NCBI GenBank assembly: GCA_015075515.1
Contig: JABTUE010000002.1
Span: 62,001-126,000 of the forward strand
Length of the DNA: 64,000 bases
Source: Planctomycetota bacterium
GTDB taxonomy: Bacteria > Planctomycetota > UBA8742 > UBA2392
Reading direction: 5' to 3'
The notes beneath the pieces were generated by a model that saw only the letters and a program-made list of their open reading frames with translations, did not search any database and had not been told where the DNA came from. Below are positions 9,371 to 17,741 of the stretch, one piece after another; position 1 is the first letter of the stretch, and each line of letters begins with the position of its first letter. A program made the translations under genes and the position numbers.

Positions 9371-10234
9371 GTGCCTGACCTGAACAAACGCCGGCCCGAA
9401 AACACCCAAGGCCCGTTCTACGTGGACGCCACCTGCATTGACTGCGACGCCTGCCGCTGGATCGCCCCCGCCAGCTTCCGCGAAGTGGACGGCCAGAGCG
9501 CCGTATATGCCCAGCCCGCCGGCGACGCCGCGCAGATGGCCGCCCTGCAGGCGCTGGTCGCCTGCCCCACCGCCAGCATCGGTGTGACCGACCCGGCGCT
9601 TCAGGCCCGGACCAAAGACGCCGTGGCGTCTTTTCCGCGCGTGATCGCCGGCAACGTGCACCACTGCGGCTTTCACGCCGAAAACAGCTTCGGCGCCGCA
9701 AGCTGGTTCATCACCCGGCCCAACGGCAACGTGATGGTGGACAGCCCGCGCTTTGCCATGCCGCTGGTGCGCCGGATTGAGCAACTGGGCGGCATCCAGA
9801 CCCTGTTTTTGACCCACGTGGACGACATCGCCGACCACGAAAAATGGGCCCGCCACTTTCACTGCCGCCGCGTGATGCATGCCGACGACGCCCGCGGCCT
9901 CAACATTGAGCACCCCGTGCACGGCCGCGCTCCCCACCGGCTGGACGACGAACTGCTGGTGATCCCCACCCCCGGCCACACCCGCGGCAGCGCCTGCCTG
10001 CTGTACGCCGACAAGTACCTGTTCACCGGCGACCATCTGGCCTGGTCGCCGCGGCGCGGCCATCTGGTGGCGTTTCGGGACGCCTGCTGGTACTCGTGGG
10101 ACGAGTTGAAGGTTTCGATGCGGGCGCTGGCCGATTTTCGCTTTGAATGGGTGCTGCCGGGGCACGGCCGGATGCACCACGCGCCGGCGGCCGAAATGGC
10201 GGCGGCGCTGCAACGCTGCCTGGACTGGCTGTAA
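9371..10234 (+). CDS. Ferredoxin-metallo-beta-lactamase fusion protein
   Basis: 287 residues from the GTG at 9371. An ATG at 9353 is also in frame but lies inside the operator/-10 sequence. The N-terminus is a one-cluster ferredoxin domain with CIDCDAC and a distal ACPT Cys, a likely 3Fe-4S/4Fe-4S centre. Residues 90-287 are an MBL-fold hydrolase with the modified metal motif THVDDIADH, a later PTPGHTRGS, GDH and the terminal PGHGR His. This fusion is known from cyanobacteria and plants, and its role is undefined. The redox centre beside a hydrolase suggests redox-sensed or electron-coupled chemistry. Confidence 0.85.
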   Translation: MPDLNKRRPENTQGPFYVDATCIDCDACRWIAPASFREVDGQSAVYAQPAGDAAQMAALQALVACPTASIGVTDPALQARTKDAVASFPRVIAGNVHHCGFHAENSFGAASWFITRPNGNVMVDSPRFAMPLVRRIEQLGGIQTLFLTHVDDIADHEKWARHFHCRRVMHADDARGLNIEHPVHGRAPHRLDDELLVIPTPGHTRGSACLLYADKYLFTGDHLAWSPRRGHLVAFRDACWYSWDELKVSMRALADFRFEWVLPGHGRMHHAPAAEMAAALQRCLDWL

Positions 10235-10279
10235 CAGCGCGATTGGTCACATTGCCGTACTCAAAACCCCGCCGGTTTT

Positions 10280-10285
10280 TATAAT
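10280..10285 (+). promoter_or_regulatory. Consensus -10 box upstream of the coiled-coil membrane protein
   Basis: TATAAT matches the sigma-70 -10 consensus exactly. I see no good -35 at 16-18 bases. It would give a leader of about 105 bases before the ATG at 10397. Confidence 0.45.
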
Positions 10286-10396
10286 GGCCGCCCGTCACAT
10301 GCCGGGGTACGGTCTGGCGGGCGTGAAAGCACGCCGCTGAAAACCGTAACCAGGGACAAGGGAACCCTCACCCCCTCGAGGGCAAGGAGACTTCGC

Positions 10397-11308
10397 ATGA
10401 AATGGGCCGTGATTGGTGTGATTGCGCTGGTCGTTCTGGGTGCGGGCGGCTACGCGGTCTACAAGCTGACCGACGCCCCCGAACGCGCGCAGGAATGGTG
10501 GGACGAAAAGAAGCTGGACAACTTTGAAACCCTGGCCAACCGCGAACTCGACGAGTTCGAGAAGAAAATCGCCGGCCACAAGGACACCCTCAAGAAACTC
10601 AAGGTCGAAAAGATCACCTGGGAAGGCCACGAAGAACTGGGCGACGCCAACTACAAAGAACAGAAGACCGGCTTCTGGACCCTGCTGGGCTACCAGAAAC
10701 AGCACGCCTACCGCACCAAACAGGGCAACGCCCTGGGCGCGGCCTACACCAAGGCCCTGGACGCCAAGGGCACCATGGACAGCACCACCGGCGAAAAATC
10801 GCTGCCCGCTGACACCGTGATCGCCGTTGAGCTGCCCTCCAAGGACGGCCTGACCAGCGCCCGCGAACTCAAGGCCGAGGATATTCTCAAGCTGCTGGGC
10901 GACATCGAGGTCGAACTGGTCGAGCTTGAGGCCAACGCCAAGCGCGTGGAAGGCGTGGTGGCCGAATACAGCAAGTCCATCCAGGCATGGGAGGACCAGA
11001 TCAAGCTTGAGGAAGAAGAACTCAAGAACCTGCGCAAGGAAGTGAAGCTGGTGGCCGCCGAAATCAAGATCCAGAAGGCCAAGGAAGACCTGGCCGAACT
11101 GAACAAGGCCATCAACGGCCAGGGCGGTAACAGCGAACTGGGCAAGATGATCCGCAAGTACGAAGAACGCAAAACCAAGTTCAAGGCCGAAGAACTGGTG
11201 GCCGCCGACGAAGGCAAAAAGGCCAAGACCGGCGTGTCGCTGGACGACCTGGACAAGCCCGCCAAGGGCACGGCCGCCCCGGCCAAGAGCCGCTTTTTGA
11301 ACAAGTAG
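10397..11308 (+). CDS. Membrane-anchored coiled-coil protein of unknown function
   Basis: 303 residues with an AAGGAG ribosome site upstream. Residues 1-24 are a single N-terminal membrane anchor (MKWAVIGVIALVVLGAGGYA) without lipobox or clear cleavage site. Most of the rest is highly charged Lys/Glu helix, with coiled-coil heptads strongest at about residues 165-245 (EELKNLRKEVKLVAAEIKIQ). A Gly/Trp-containing break lies near residue 90. The C-terminus is basic with an Ala/Pro/Lys linker. The protein probably projects a helical stalk into the periplasm. A strong hairpin follows it. No family recognised. Confidence 0.75.
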   Translation: MKWAVIGVIALVVLGAGGYAVYKLTDAPERAQEWWDEKKLDNFETLANRELDEFEKKIAGHKDTLKKLKVEKITWEGHEELGDANYKEQKTGFWTLLGYQKQHAYRTKQGNALGAAYTKALDAKGTMDSTTGEKSLPADTVIAVELPSKDGLTSARELKAEDILKLLGDIEVELVELEANAKRVEGVVAEYSKSIQAWEDQIKLEEEELKNLRKEVKLVAAEIKIQKAKEDLAELNKAINGQGGNSELGKMIRKYEERKTKFKAEELVAADEGKKAKTGVSLDDLDKPAKGTAAPAKSRFLNK

Positions 11309-11325
11309 TCAACCGCGCGTCGCGC

Positions 11326-11350
11326 ACCGGGCCCGCCTGGCGGGCCCGGT
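11326..11350. terminator. Bidirectional GC-rich hairpin terminator
   Basis: A 10-bp perfect stem ACCGGGCCCG/CGGGCCCGGT with loop CCTGG lies between two convergent genes (stops at 11308 and 11352). On the plus strand it is followed by TTTCATTT. Confidence 0.75.
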
Positions 11351-11351
11351 T

Positions 11352-12134
11352 TCATTTGCGCAGAAAAATCAGCACGCGGTCGCGGCTGTCGGCGATTTCG
11401 TCGTAGACCTGCAGCCAGCCCACGGTATCGCCCTGCGGCACGCGGGCCGGGTCCGGAATGATCAGCGTGACCGTGCCGCCCTGGGCCGTGCCCGACTGCG
11501 GCTGGTACCACGGGTCAAACACGCCGGCAAACCAGCCGTGGCGGAAGCTGTCGCGGGGCATGCGCGCCGGGTCGCGCCCGCGCAGAAACAGGTCCAGGCT
11601 CTGCCGGGTTTGGCCGCCGACGGCCAGGCTGTGACTGCGGCGGTCAAAGTGCGCGCCGCGCCCGAAACTGACCGTGCGCGGGCGGCTGCGGTACTTGACG
11701 CCTTCGTGTTCAAAATCCACGGCAAAGGTCACGCGGCTGTCAAAGCGCGCCAGGTCAAGCGTCAGGTAATGCAGGCGCCCGCCGCTGCGCCCGGCGTCGA
11801 ACCACAGCTTTTCGTCGCGCGTGGCCAGCAGGCGGCACTGGCTGAAGTCCTGCGTCTCCCACATCACCCAGAACTCGGGGCTGGACAGGCGCTGGCCGTC
11901 GCCGGGCCACAGTTCTGGCGGGTCGCGCCAAGGTCGCGGGTCCAGCACCACCTGTTCAATCTCAATGCCGCCGGTGTTGGCCGCCGGCGCGGCGTTGGCG
12001 GCGTTGGCCCGCGGGCGCGGGTCGTTCTTGCGCCACAGGCTCCAGGCAAACAGCAGCCCCATCGCGATCGCGATCGTGCCAAGCGACGCCAGCAGGGGTT
12101 TGAACCGGGCCACGGGCCGATGATAGCGCGGCAC
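11352..12134 (-). CDS. Membrane-anchored protein of unknown function
   Basis: 260 residues from the GTG at 12134; no ATG is well placed before the membrane segment. A basic N-terminus (RYHRPVARFKP) precedes one transmembrane helix (LLASLGTIAIAMGLLFAWSL), then an Ala/Asn linker and a beta-rich soluble domain to the end. Segments such as GGTVTLIIPDPARVPQGD suggest a jelly-roll-like or immunoglobulin-like fold but no family is evident. It starts 10 bases after the pirin stop on the same strand, so the two are probably co-transcribed. Confidence 0.65.
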   Translation of the reverse strand: MPRYHRPVARFKPLLASLGTIAIAMGLLFAWSLWRKNDPRPRANAANAAPAANTGGIEIEQVVLDPRPWRDPPELWPGDGQRLSSPEFWVMWETQDFSQCRLLATRDEKLWFDAGRSGGRLHYLTLDLARFDSRVTFAVDFEHEGVKYRSRPRTVSFGRGAHFDRRSHSLAVGGQTRQSLDLFLRGRDPARMPRDSFRHGWFAGVFDPWYQPQSGTAQGGTVTLIIPDPARVPQGDTVGWLQVYDEIADSRDRVLIFLRK

Positions 12135-12143
12135 CGCGCCAAG

Positions 12144-12848
12144 TCACGCCAGGTCAAACAGCAGCAGTTCGGCGCCCTGGCCGCTGGCCAGGGCAATTTC
12201 GCCCTGGTCCGTGACCGCCGCCCCGTCGCCGGCAACCAGCGGCGAAGTCTGACCTCCCACGTTCACGTCCCCGCGCATGACCTGAAGCCACGCGGCGCGA
12301 CCTTCACCCAGCACGTGTTGCAGCCTGTCGCCCGGCGCCAGCGTTGCCGCGTACAGCCGCGCGTCGGCGTGAACCCGCAATGAACCCTGCGCGCCGTCGG
12401 GCGAAGCCACCAGCTTCAGCCGCCCGGTTTCGCCGGCACCGGGCAGGGCACGTTCCTCGTACCCCGGTTCAAGGCCGCGGGCGTTGGGCAACAGCCAGAT
12501 CTGGTACAGGTGCACGGGCTGGGTGGCGCTGGCGTTGTATTCGCTGTGCACAATGCCGCGCCCGGCGCTCATGCGCTGGACAATGCCGGGAGCGATCAGG
12601 CCGCGGTTGCCCAGGCTGTCGCGGTGTTCCAGCCGGCCCTCCAGCACATAGGTGATGATTTCCATGTCGCGGTGCGGGTGCATCGGAAAGCCGCCCCCGC
12701 CGGCAATCACGTCTTCGTTCATCACCCGCAGCGCCCGGAAGTGATGGTGCCGGGGGTCGTGGTAGTCGGCAAAGCTGAAGGTGTGGGCGGTCTTGAGCCA
12801 GCCGTGGTCATAGTGGCCGCGCTCGGCGGACCTGCGGATCGTGATCAT
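12144..12848 (-). CDS. Pirin family protein (YhhW-like quercetinase)
   Basis: 234 residues starting MITIRRSAERGHYDHGWLKT with an AGGGGGC ribosome site. It is a bicupin with all four metal ligands of the YhhW type visible: MHPHRDME (two His) and GIVHSEYN (His and Glu). The DPRHHHFRALRVMNED segment is diagnostic of bacterial pirins. Family members show quercetin 2,3-dioxygenase activity or act as redox-responsive binding partners; the physiological substrate is unknown here. The region upstream contains a 12-bp perfect palindrome. Confidence 0.92.
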   Translation of the reverse strand: MITIRRSAERGHYDHGWLKTAHTFSFADYHDPRHHHFRALRVMNEDVIAGGGGFPMHPHRDMEIITYVLEGRLEHRDSLGNRGLIAPGIVQRMSAGRGIVHSEYNASATQPVHLYQIWLLPNARGLEPGYEERALPGAGETGRLKLVASPDGAQGSLRVHADARLYAATLAPGDRLQHVLGEGRAAWLQVMRGDVNVGGQTSPLVAGDGAAVTDQGEIALASGQGAELLLFDLA

Positions 12849-12883
12849 GCCTGCCCCCTGTTTCCCTGCTGCCATGCTAACGA

Positions 12884-12895
12884 TTCGATATCGAA
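12884..12895. promoter_or_regulatory. Palindrome TTCGATATCGAA in divergent region (candidate operator)
   Basis: A perfect 12-bp palindrome in AT-richer DNA, 36 bases upstream of pirin and 75 bases upstream of the gene at 12970, so one regulator could control both. The flanks do not extend the symmetry. Confidence 0.4.
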
Positions 12896-12969
12896 CAATA
12901 TTCCCCGCGCGCGCGGCCGGGTTTGTCGCATGTGTCCGTATGCTGCTGGCAAACCTTACGGAGATCATC

Positions 12970-13638
12970 ATGCCCGCACGCAAAACCACAACCGCATTGC
13001 TGTCCCACCGCATGGCCGTGGAATCGGCACCCGATTCCGAACACAAGCGCGCCGTGGTGGAAACCGCCAACGCGCGCTTTCTGCTGCTCAACGGCGACCT
13101 GCTGCAGCGCAACCTGCAACTGATCGAGGAACTGCACCAGAACACCCGCTGGGCCCTGCCCGAATCACAGACCGGCCCCGAACTCAACCGCGCCATGAAC
13201 TTCGCCCTGCGCCTGGCCACCCAGACCGCCAGGCTGCGCGCCGAACGCGACCGCGTGCTGGAACAGGCCTTTGAGTTCGCCCGCACCCGCCATTACCAGG
13301 AAACCGGTGTGCGCGTGGGCGAACTGTTCAGCCCGCTGGCGCCGGCCGATGAACTTGACACGTCAAGTGACAGGTCCGCGCCGCCGGCCCAATCGCCCGA
13401 ACCCGCGCCCGACGCGACCAACCCGCCGGCGCCCGAACCCGAAACCGCCACGGCCGAAACCGCAGACAGCGCCGACGCCGCGCCCGCCAGCAACAAACGC
13501 ATCAAGGCCTGCGTGCGCCGGCTGCGCGAGGCCAAAGTGCCCGCCGACCTGCTTGAACAGTTCAGGCGCGCGGCGCAGACGGAACGCTGGAGTTCGCGCC
13601 GGCTTTCGCAAGAACTGCACCGGATCCTGGCGGCGTAA
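12970..13638 (+). CDS. Uncharacterised soluble protein with two helical domains and a Pro/Ala/Glu linker
   Basis: 222 residues from the ATG at 12970 (GGAGATCATC upstream). Residues 1-120 are predicted helical and charged (NLQLIEELHQNTRWALPE, LRLATQTARLRAERDRVLEQ). Residues 125-170 are a low-complexity Pro/Ala/Glu/Thr linker. Residues 172-222 form a compact basic helical tail (KACVRRLREAKVPADLLEQF). No signal peptide, no membrane segment and no catalytic motif. It resembles an adaptor or nucleic-acid-binding protein in composition only. No family recognised. Confidence 0.65.
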   Translation: MPARKTTTALLSHRMAVESAPDSEHKRAVVETANARFLLLNGDLLQRNLQLIEELHQNTRWALPESQTGPELNRAMNFALRLATQTARLRAERDRVLEQAFEFARTRHYQETGVRVGELFSPLAPADELDTSSDRSAPPAQSPEPAPDATNPPAPEPETATAETADSADAAPASNKRIKACVRRLREAKVPADLLEQFRRAAQTERWSSRRLSQELHRILAA

Positions 13639-13648
13639 GGAGCAGCCC

Positions 13649-13672
13649 ATGACAATCATGACCGGAATGTGA
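13649..13672 (+). other. Seven-codon ORF with strong ribosome site
   Basis: The gene at 12970 ends in TAA overlapping AAGGAG, which is followed by ATG and six codons (MTIMTGM) and a stop. The site is good but the ORF is too short to call a gene. The remaining 13673-13851 contains no plausible gene on either strand. Confidence 0.25.
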
Positions 13673-13851
13673 CACGGCGAGAAATGCCCCGGCGGCGAAA
13701 ACGACAACGGCGCCTTCACCGGAAGAACAGGGAAACAGAGCAACCGCCCGCGTTGCCTTGTGTTCGTCCGTGGTTCCGGTTTTTGCAGCCAAACCCATGC
13801 ATCGGGCGGACGCCCCCATGCCACGCGGGCCCGCAGCGCGCTGTGACCCGG

Positions 13852-15303
13852 TCAGCCTTCGCTGGCGGGCTGGGTTGCCGGGGCCGGTTCGGCCTGGCGG
13901 GCGGGGTTTTCGATGATCAGCGTGCCGCCGGCCACCGAGGGCGGAGCTGCGGGATAGTTGAACTGGGGCTGGGGGTTGTTCACGCTGCCGGATTCCTGGC
14001 GCGCCAGCACGTTGTAGATCGGGCTTTTCTTGCGCTGCTTGACCAGTTCCATGCCGGTTTCGCTGTACAGCTCGCGCGAAATGCGGCGTTGCAGCGCCAC
14101 CTTGCCCTCGCGGTTGCGCAGAAACGTCAACTGGCGCAGGTCGTCCTGGCCGGCGTTGGCAAAGTCAGCCTCGAAGATGCGAAGGTACGCGGCCATGCTG
14201 TTGTTGGTGGGCCCGAAGCCCTGGGCGAACAGATAGCGCTTTTCCAGATCAATGCAGACCTCCAGCATGCGCTGGTAGCGTTTGTCCACGTCGTACTCGA
14301 GCATCTTCATCACGATCTGGCTCAGGCGCTCAGGCAGGTCGGGGCAGACCACATGCGGCGGCACAATCGGGCGCGACTGGGCCTGTTTGACCCAGCGCAC
14401 GTTTTCGTCCCAACTGCCCTTGCTCAGCGGCTTGAACAGGTTGATGCCGGTCAGCAGCTCATAGGCCACAACGCCCAGGCTGAAGATGTCGGCGCGGCCG
14501 TCAATCTTCTGGCGCGCCAGTTGTTCGGGGGCCATGTAGTGCACCTTGCCGGCGAATTCCTCGCCCGCGGCGGCCAGCGGCGCGGCAATGCCGAAATCCG
14601 TCAGCTTGGGCACGCCCTCGCTGCTGATCAGCACGTTGCCGGGCGTGACATCCTTGTGCACGATCCACTGGTGCGCGTACTCCAGCGCGCGGGCAATCCG
14701 GCTGACCACAAACATCGCAATCTGCGGCGGCAGCAGCAGGTGCAGCTTGAAGTGGTGGCGCATCAGCATGGCCAGATCCACGCCGTCCACATAGTCCATG
14801 CACATGAACAGCACGTGCGGGCTGGCCTCGATCTGTTTGGTGGCCTTGGGGTTGGGCATGCGCGCCGGAGCAAAGCCGGGGGTGCGCTTGCCGGGGCCCT
14901 TGCGCGGATCCACCATGCGGCGCAGGTGAAAGGTGGGAAGCTGCAGGTCGCTGGTGGGCTTGATGCTGGGCGTGCCGCCCAGTGTGCGCCGGAACGCCTC
15001 AGGCAGGTCACTCAGCTTGCAGGTCTCCAGCCCGTAGGTCTTGACAATGTTTTCGTGGCGCAGAAACGTGGCAATGTTGGCTTCGTTGCGCAGCCGGGCT
15101 TCCTGTTCGTCGTCCAGCGTCTTGAACGACTTGAACACCACATAGTCCAGCACACCGCCGCAGTTCTTTTCCGCCAGATACACCACGCCCATGCCGCCAC
15201 GCCCGAGTTCCTCGACGATGGCGTAGGTCGCCGAACTCGAAAAGTTGAAGCCACGAAGCGGAAAGTCTTCCACAGTCAGGCCCCGTTCAGGCCGCAACGA
15301 CAC
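13852..15303 (-). CDS. Serine/threonine protein kinase (Hanks type) with insertion
   Basis: 483 residues from the GTG at 15303, which sits just downstream of a good promoter. The kinase domain shows the glycine loop ELGRGGMGVVYLAEK, the ATP-site Lys in VVFKSFK, an alpha-C Glu region, HKDVTPGN (a HRDLKPxN variant keeping the catalytic Asp), DFG in LTDFGIAAP, and APE in HYMAPEQL. Between the alpha-C region and the hinge (FMCMDYVDG) there is an unusual basic, Pro-rich insertion of about 65 residues. After about residue 330 a helical region and a Pro/Ala tail follow. No membrane segment, so it is cytoplasmic. Confidence 0.93.
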   Translation of the reverse strand: MSLRPERGLTVEDFPLRGFNFSSSATYAIVEELGRGGMGVVYLAEKNCGGVLDYVVFKSFKTLDDEQEARLRNEANIATFLRHENIVKTYGLETCKLSDLPEAFRRTLGGTPSIKPTSDLQLPTFHLRRMVDPRKGPGKRTPGFAPARMPNPKATKQIEASPHVLFMCMDYVDGVDLAMLMRHHFKLHLLLPPQIAMFVVSRIARALEYAHQWIVHKDVTPGNVLISSEGVPKLTDFGIAAPLAAAGEEFAGKVHYMAPEQLARQKIDGRADIFSLGVVAYELLTGINLFKPLSKGSWDENVRWVKQAQSRPIVPPHVVCPDLPERLSQIVMKMLEYDVDKRYQRMLEVCIDLEKRYLFAQGFGPTNNSMAAYLRIFEADFANAGQDDLRQLTFLRNREGKVALQRRISRELYSETGMELVKQRKKSPIYNVLARQESGSVNNPQPQFNYPAAPPSVAGGTLIIENPARQAEPAPATQPASEG

Positions 15304-15316
15304 GCTTTACGTCTTC

Positions 15317-15345
15317 AGTATCCCACACAAAACCCGAAATGGCAA
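15317..15345 (-). promoter_or_regulatory. Sigma-70 promoter of the protein kinase
   Basis: On the minus strand: TTGCCA (15345-15340), a 17-base spacer, GATACT (15322-15317). The kinase GTG is 13 bases past the -10 box, giving a leader of about 6 bases. Confidence 0.6.
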
Positions 15346-15451
15346 AGTCTTACGGCTGCGCGACGGCACCGTTTGCACATCGTCAGCGGTGCGGGGTGGT
15401 TGCGGGCGATGGGGTGTAACAGGCGCGGCTGCAACGACTTGCGCGGGGCCA

Positions 15452-15480
15452 TTGGCCCGGCGCACCGGCCGCCCCATAAT
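15452..15480 (+). promoter_or_regulatory. Sigma-70 promoter of yidD (leaderless)
   Basis: TTGGCC (15452-15457), 17-base spacer, CATAAT (15475-15480). The yidD ATG starts at 15487, 6 bases past the -10, so the mRNA is predicted to begin at the start codon. Confidence 0.6.
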
Positions 15481-15486
15481 GCGGCC

Positions 15487-15795
15487 ATGTGCATGAAGCT
15501 GCATCTGGACACCACGGGGCTGAACTGGTGGCGCAAACTCTGGGTCTGGCGGCTGTGGCCGTTTCTGGCCCTGGTGTGGCTGTACAAGCGGCTGATCAGC
15601 CCGGTGCTGCCCAGCGCCTGCCGCTATACCCCCACCTGCAGCGAATACACCTTTGACGCGATCCGGCAGCGCGGGGTGATCCAGGGCATCCTGATCGGGA
15701 CGCTGCGGCTGTTGCGCTGCGCGCCCTGGGGCAGCTATGGCTACGACCCGGTTGAGGCCTTTCGCTGGCCGTGGGAAAAAAAGGACACGGCCTGA
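15487..15795 (+). CDS. yidD: YidD, membrane protein insertion efficiency factor
   Basis: 102 residues (MCMKLHLDTTGLNWWRKLWV; an ATG two codons later is also possible). The YidD signature is clear: LYKRLISPVLPSACRYTPTCSEYTFDAI, then RLLRCAPWGSYGYDPV, with the conserved Cys residues. YidD helps YidC/Sec insert inner-membrane proteins and is usually in the rpmH-rnpA-yidD-yidC cluster; here it stands alone, divergent from a kinase and convergent with a lipoprotein gene. The window contains none of those partner genes. Confidence 0.95.
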   Translation: MCMKLHLDTTGLNWWRKLWVWRLWPFLALVWLYKRLISPVLPSACRYTPTCSEYTFDAIRQRGVIQGILIGTLRLLRCAPWGSYGYDPVEAFRWPWEKKDTA

Positions 15796-15798
15796 GCC

Positions 15799-16536
15799 CT
15801 AGGGCGGGTTGCGTTCACTGAAGATGCGCCGGGCGGTCTCGCAGACTTTCAACTGATAGGCCTTGCGCTGGTCTTCGGGCCACGAGCCGGGAACTTCGAC
15901 GGTGATGGCGGTGCAGCCGTAGGTAAGCCAGGCGTAGTAAGCCAGCGAGTAAACCTTGCTGAGTTTCTGAAAACCCAGCATGCCGCGGGTGGGCTTGATC
16001 AAGCCGTCGGCGCCCTTGACCGGCCCCCACTGGGGTTCAGGGTCCCAGGCGTAGTCGTCGCGCAGCGCGTCTATGATGAGACGGCCCAGTTCGTCTTCGG
16101 GCCCGTTCTGGATCAGGTAGGGGCCGGTGCCATCGGGATCTTCGTGCAGGTCCAGCAGCAGGCCGGGCTTGTTGTGGCGCAGAAACTCGCGCACGGCCTC
16201 GGCCTCGGGGCAGTCGTCATAGGCAAAGCAGCGGTTGAGGTCGCGGCCGTCCTGCAGGTGGCGCTGGTTGTTGGCAATCCCCCAGGGGTTGCACGGGCCA
16301 AACACGACAAAGCCCAGCTCGATCAACCGGTCCTGCACCAGATAGCCGGAGGGTTCGTTGCCATGCACGCCGGTGGTGATGACAATGTCGGTGCGGTACC
16401 TGGGCTTGGGCGGCGGTTCGGGCACGGGCTGTGGTTTGGGCTCAGGCGCGACGTTGGCGGGCTGGTTATCGGCAACGGATTGAGGCCGCGAACAGGCCGC
16501 CAGAACACACAGCATCAACAACAGCGCGGTCCGCAT
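15799..16536 (-). CDS. Lipoprotein with M14/AstE-like zinc carboxypeptidase fold
   Basis: 245 residues. MRTALLLMLCVLAACSRPQS is a lipoprotein signal (lipobox LAAC). A Pro-rich linker (residues 30-45) leads to a catalytic domain with TGVHGNEPSG (zinc His and Glu), GRDLNR, DLHEDPDG (third zinc His) and ITVEVPG with the general-base Glu. These are the hallmarks of the M14 / succinylglutamate desuccinylase-like superfamily. It probably acts on peptides or amide bonds in the periplasm, for example peptidoglycan stems; the substrate cannot be told from sequence. Confidence 0.85.
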   Translation of the reverse strand: MRTALLLMLCVLAACSRPQSVADNQPANVAPEPKPQPVPEPPPKPRYRTDIVITTGVHGNEPSGYLVQDRLIELGFVVFGPCNPWGIANNQRHLQDGRDLNRCFAYDDCPEAEAVREFLRHNKPGLLLDLHEDPDGTGPYLIQNGPEDELGRLIIDALRDDYAWDPEPQWGPVKGADGLIKPTRGMLGFQKLSKVYSLAYYAWLTYGCTAITVEVPGSWPEDQRKAYQLKVCETARRIFSERNPP

Positions 16537-16551
16537 GCATCCCCCGGCGCA

Positions 16552-16582
16552 AGTATAGCAAGACCGGCCGGCGCGGCTTCAA
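16552..16582 (-). promoter_or_regulatory. Promoter of the M14-like lipoprotein
   Basis: On the minus strand: TTGAAG (16582-16577), a 19-base spacer, then TGCTATACT with TATACT at 16557-16552. The extended -10 is identical to that of the ferredoxin-MBL gene. The GGGGGA ribosome site and ATG follow within 16 bases. Confidence 0.5.
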
Positions 16583-17643
16583 GCCAGGCCGCGCGCGTCG
16601 GCCACGCGGGCGCACCCGCACAGTTGCATCGCGCGAGTGAAGTCTTCGCGGTAGAGATCCAGCACGGCCTTGACGCCGGCCCGGCCGGCAACAGCCAGAC
16701 CCCACAGAACCGGGCGGCCGATCAGCACGGCGTCGGCACCCAGGGCCAGTGCGCGCAGAATGTCGTTGCCCCATTCAATCGCGCCGTCCGCCAGCACGGC
16801 GATTTTGCCACCCACTTCCGCGGCCACCTCGGGCAGGGCCCGGGCCGTGGCGATGGCGGCGTCGCACTGGCGGCCGCCGTGGTTGCTGACGATGACCCCC
16901 GCGCAGCCGGCCTCAACGGCGCGTCTGGCGTCGTCGGGCCGCAGCACGCCCTTGAGCAGGATCGGCAGCCTGGTCAGCGAGCGAATCCAGTCAAGGTCGC
17001 GCCAGTTCAACGCGGCGTCCTGGCGCGTGCGAAAGAGTTCCGACAGGTGCGAGCCCGACCCGCTGCCGCCCATCGGCCGTTCGTAGCGCGCCAGGTTCTC
17101 GCGTGTCATCCCCTTGGGCAGTTCAAAACCGTTGCGTTCGTCGGCAATGCGCCGGCCCAGCACCGGCGCGTCGGCCGTGACCACCAGCGCCGTGTAACCC
17201 GCGGCTTCGGCGCGATGAATCAGGTCTTCGGTAATCGCGCGGTCTTTGTGGCAATACAGTTGAAACCACTTCGGGCCGGGCACCTGGGCAATGTCTTCCA
17301 GGCTGGTCGTGGCCATGGTGCTGACAACACAGGGCACACCGCAGGCCGCCGCGGCGCGCGCGACGGCAAGCTCGCCATCCTTGTGTGCCAGCTTCTGGTA
17401 GGCCATGGGCGCGATCAAGGCGGGAAACGGCAGTTTCAGCCCCAGCACCGTCGTTGAGGGGTCCACGGTGCTGACGTCCACCATCACGCACGGGCGAAGC
17501 TCAATCGCATCCCAGGCGGCGCGGTTGCGCGCAAGCAGCGTCTGGCCGTCGGAACCGCTGCGGAAGTAATCCCAGGCCATGCGCGGCAGAATCTTGCGCG
17601 CGGCCTTGCGGTAATCGGCGATGGTAAGCAGGGCTTTGGGCAT
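16579..17643 (-). CDS. FMN-dependent alpha-hydroxy-acid oxidase/dehydrogenase (lactate oxidase/LldD family)
   Basis: 354 residues starting MPKALLTIADYRKAARKILP with GGAGCACACC upstream. TIM-barrel FMN enzyme with the family active-site residues: Tyr in AWDYFRSG, Tyr in WFQLYCHKDR, Lys in PILLKGV, and the catalytic His plus Arg in SNHGGRQCD. GADAVLIGRPVLWGLA is the phosphate-binding end. It oxidises an L-2-hydroxy acid (lactate, glycolate or similar) to the keto acid; whether oxygen or the respiratory chain is the acceptor cannot be read from sequence. No lactate permease or regulator is adjacent. Confidence 0.92.
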   Translation of the reverse strand: MPKALLTIADYRKAARKILPRMAWDYFRSGSDGQTLLARNRAAWDAIELRPCVMVDVSTVDPSTTVLGLKLPFPALIAPMAYQKLAHKDGELAVARAAAACGVPCVVSTMATTSLEDIAQVPGPKWFQLYCHKDRAITEDLIHRAEAAGYTALVVTADAPVLGRRIADERNGFELPKGMTRENLARYERPMGGSGSGSHLSELFRTRQDAALNWRDLDWIRSLTRLPILLKGVLRPDDARRAVEAGCAGVIVSNHGGRQCDAAIATARALPEVAAEVGGKIAVLADGAIEWGNDILRALALGADAVLIGRPVLWGLAVAGRAGVKAVLDLYREDFTRAMQLCGCARVADARGLA

Positions 17644-17705
17644 GGTGTGCTCCGTGTATGGATTCATACCGCCCGGGCGCCCAATCGCCAAACCTGGAGT
17701 GGCCT

Positions 17706-17734
17706 TTGGCGCCTGGACGCTTTGGCGGTATGCT
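17706..17734 (+). promoter_or_regulatory. Sigma-70 promoter of the dGTPase-like gene (leaderless)
   Basis: TTGGCG (17706-17711), 17-base spacer, TATGCT (17729-17734), then the ATG at 17742 after 7 bases. This spacing argues for the start MIDRRQIEE rather than the ATG at 17730, which overlaps the -10 box. Confidence 0.6.
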
Positions 17735-17741
17735 CACGCCC

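Noticed and set aside
13669..15486. Long plus-strand extension upstream of yidD
   Set aside because: Antisense to the protein kinase; the yidD promoter and family N-terminus start at 15487.
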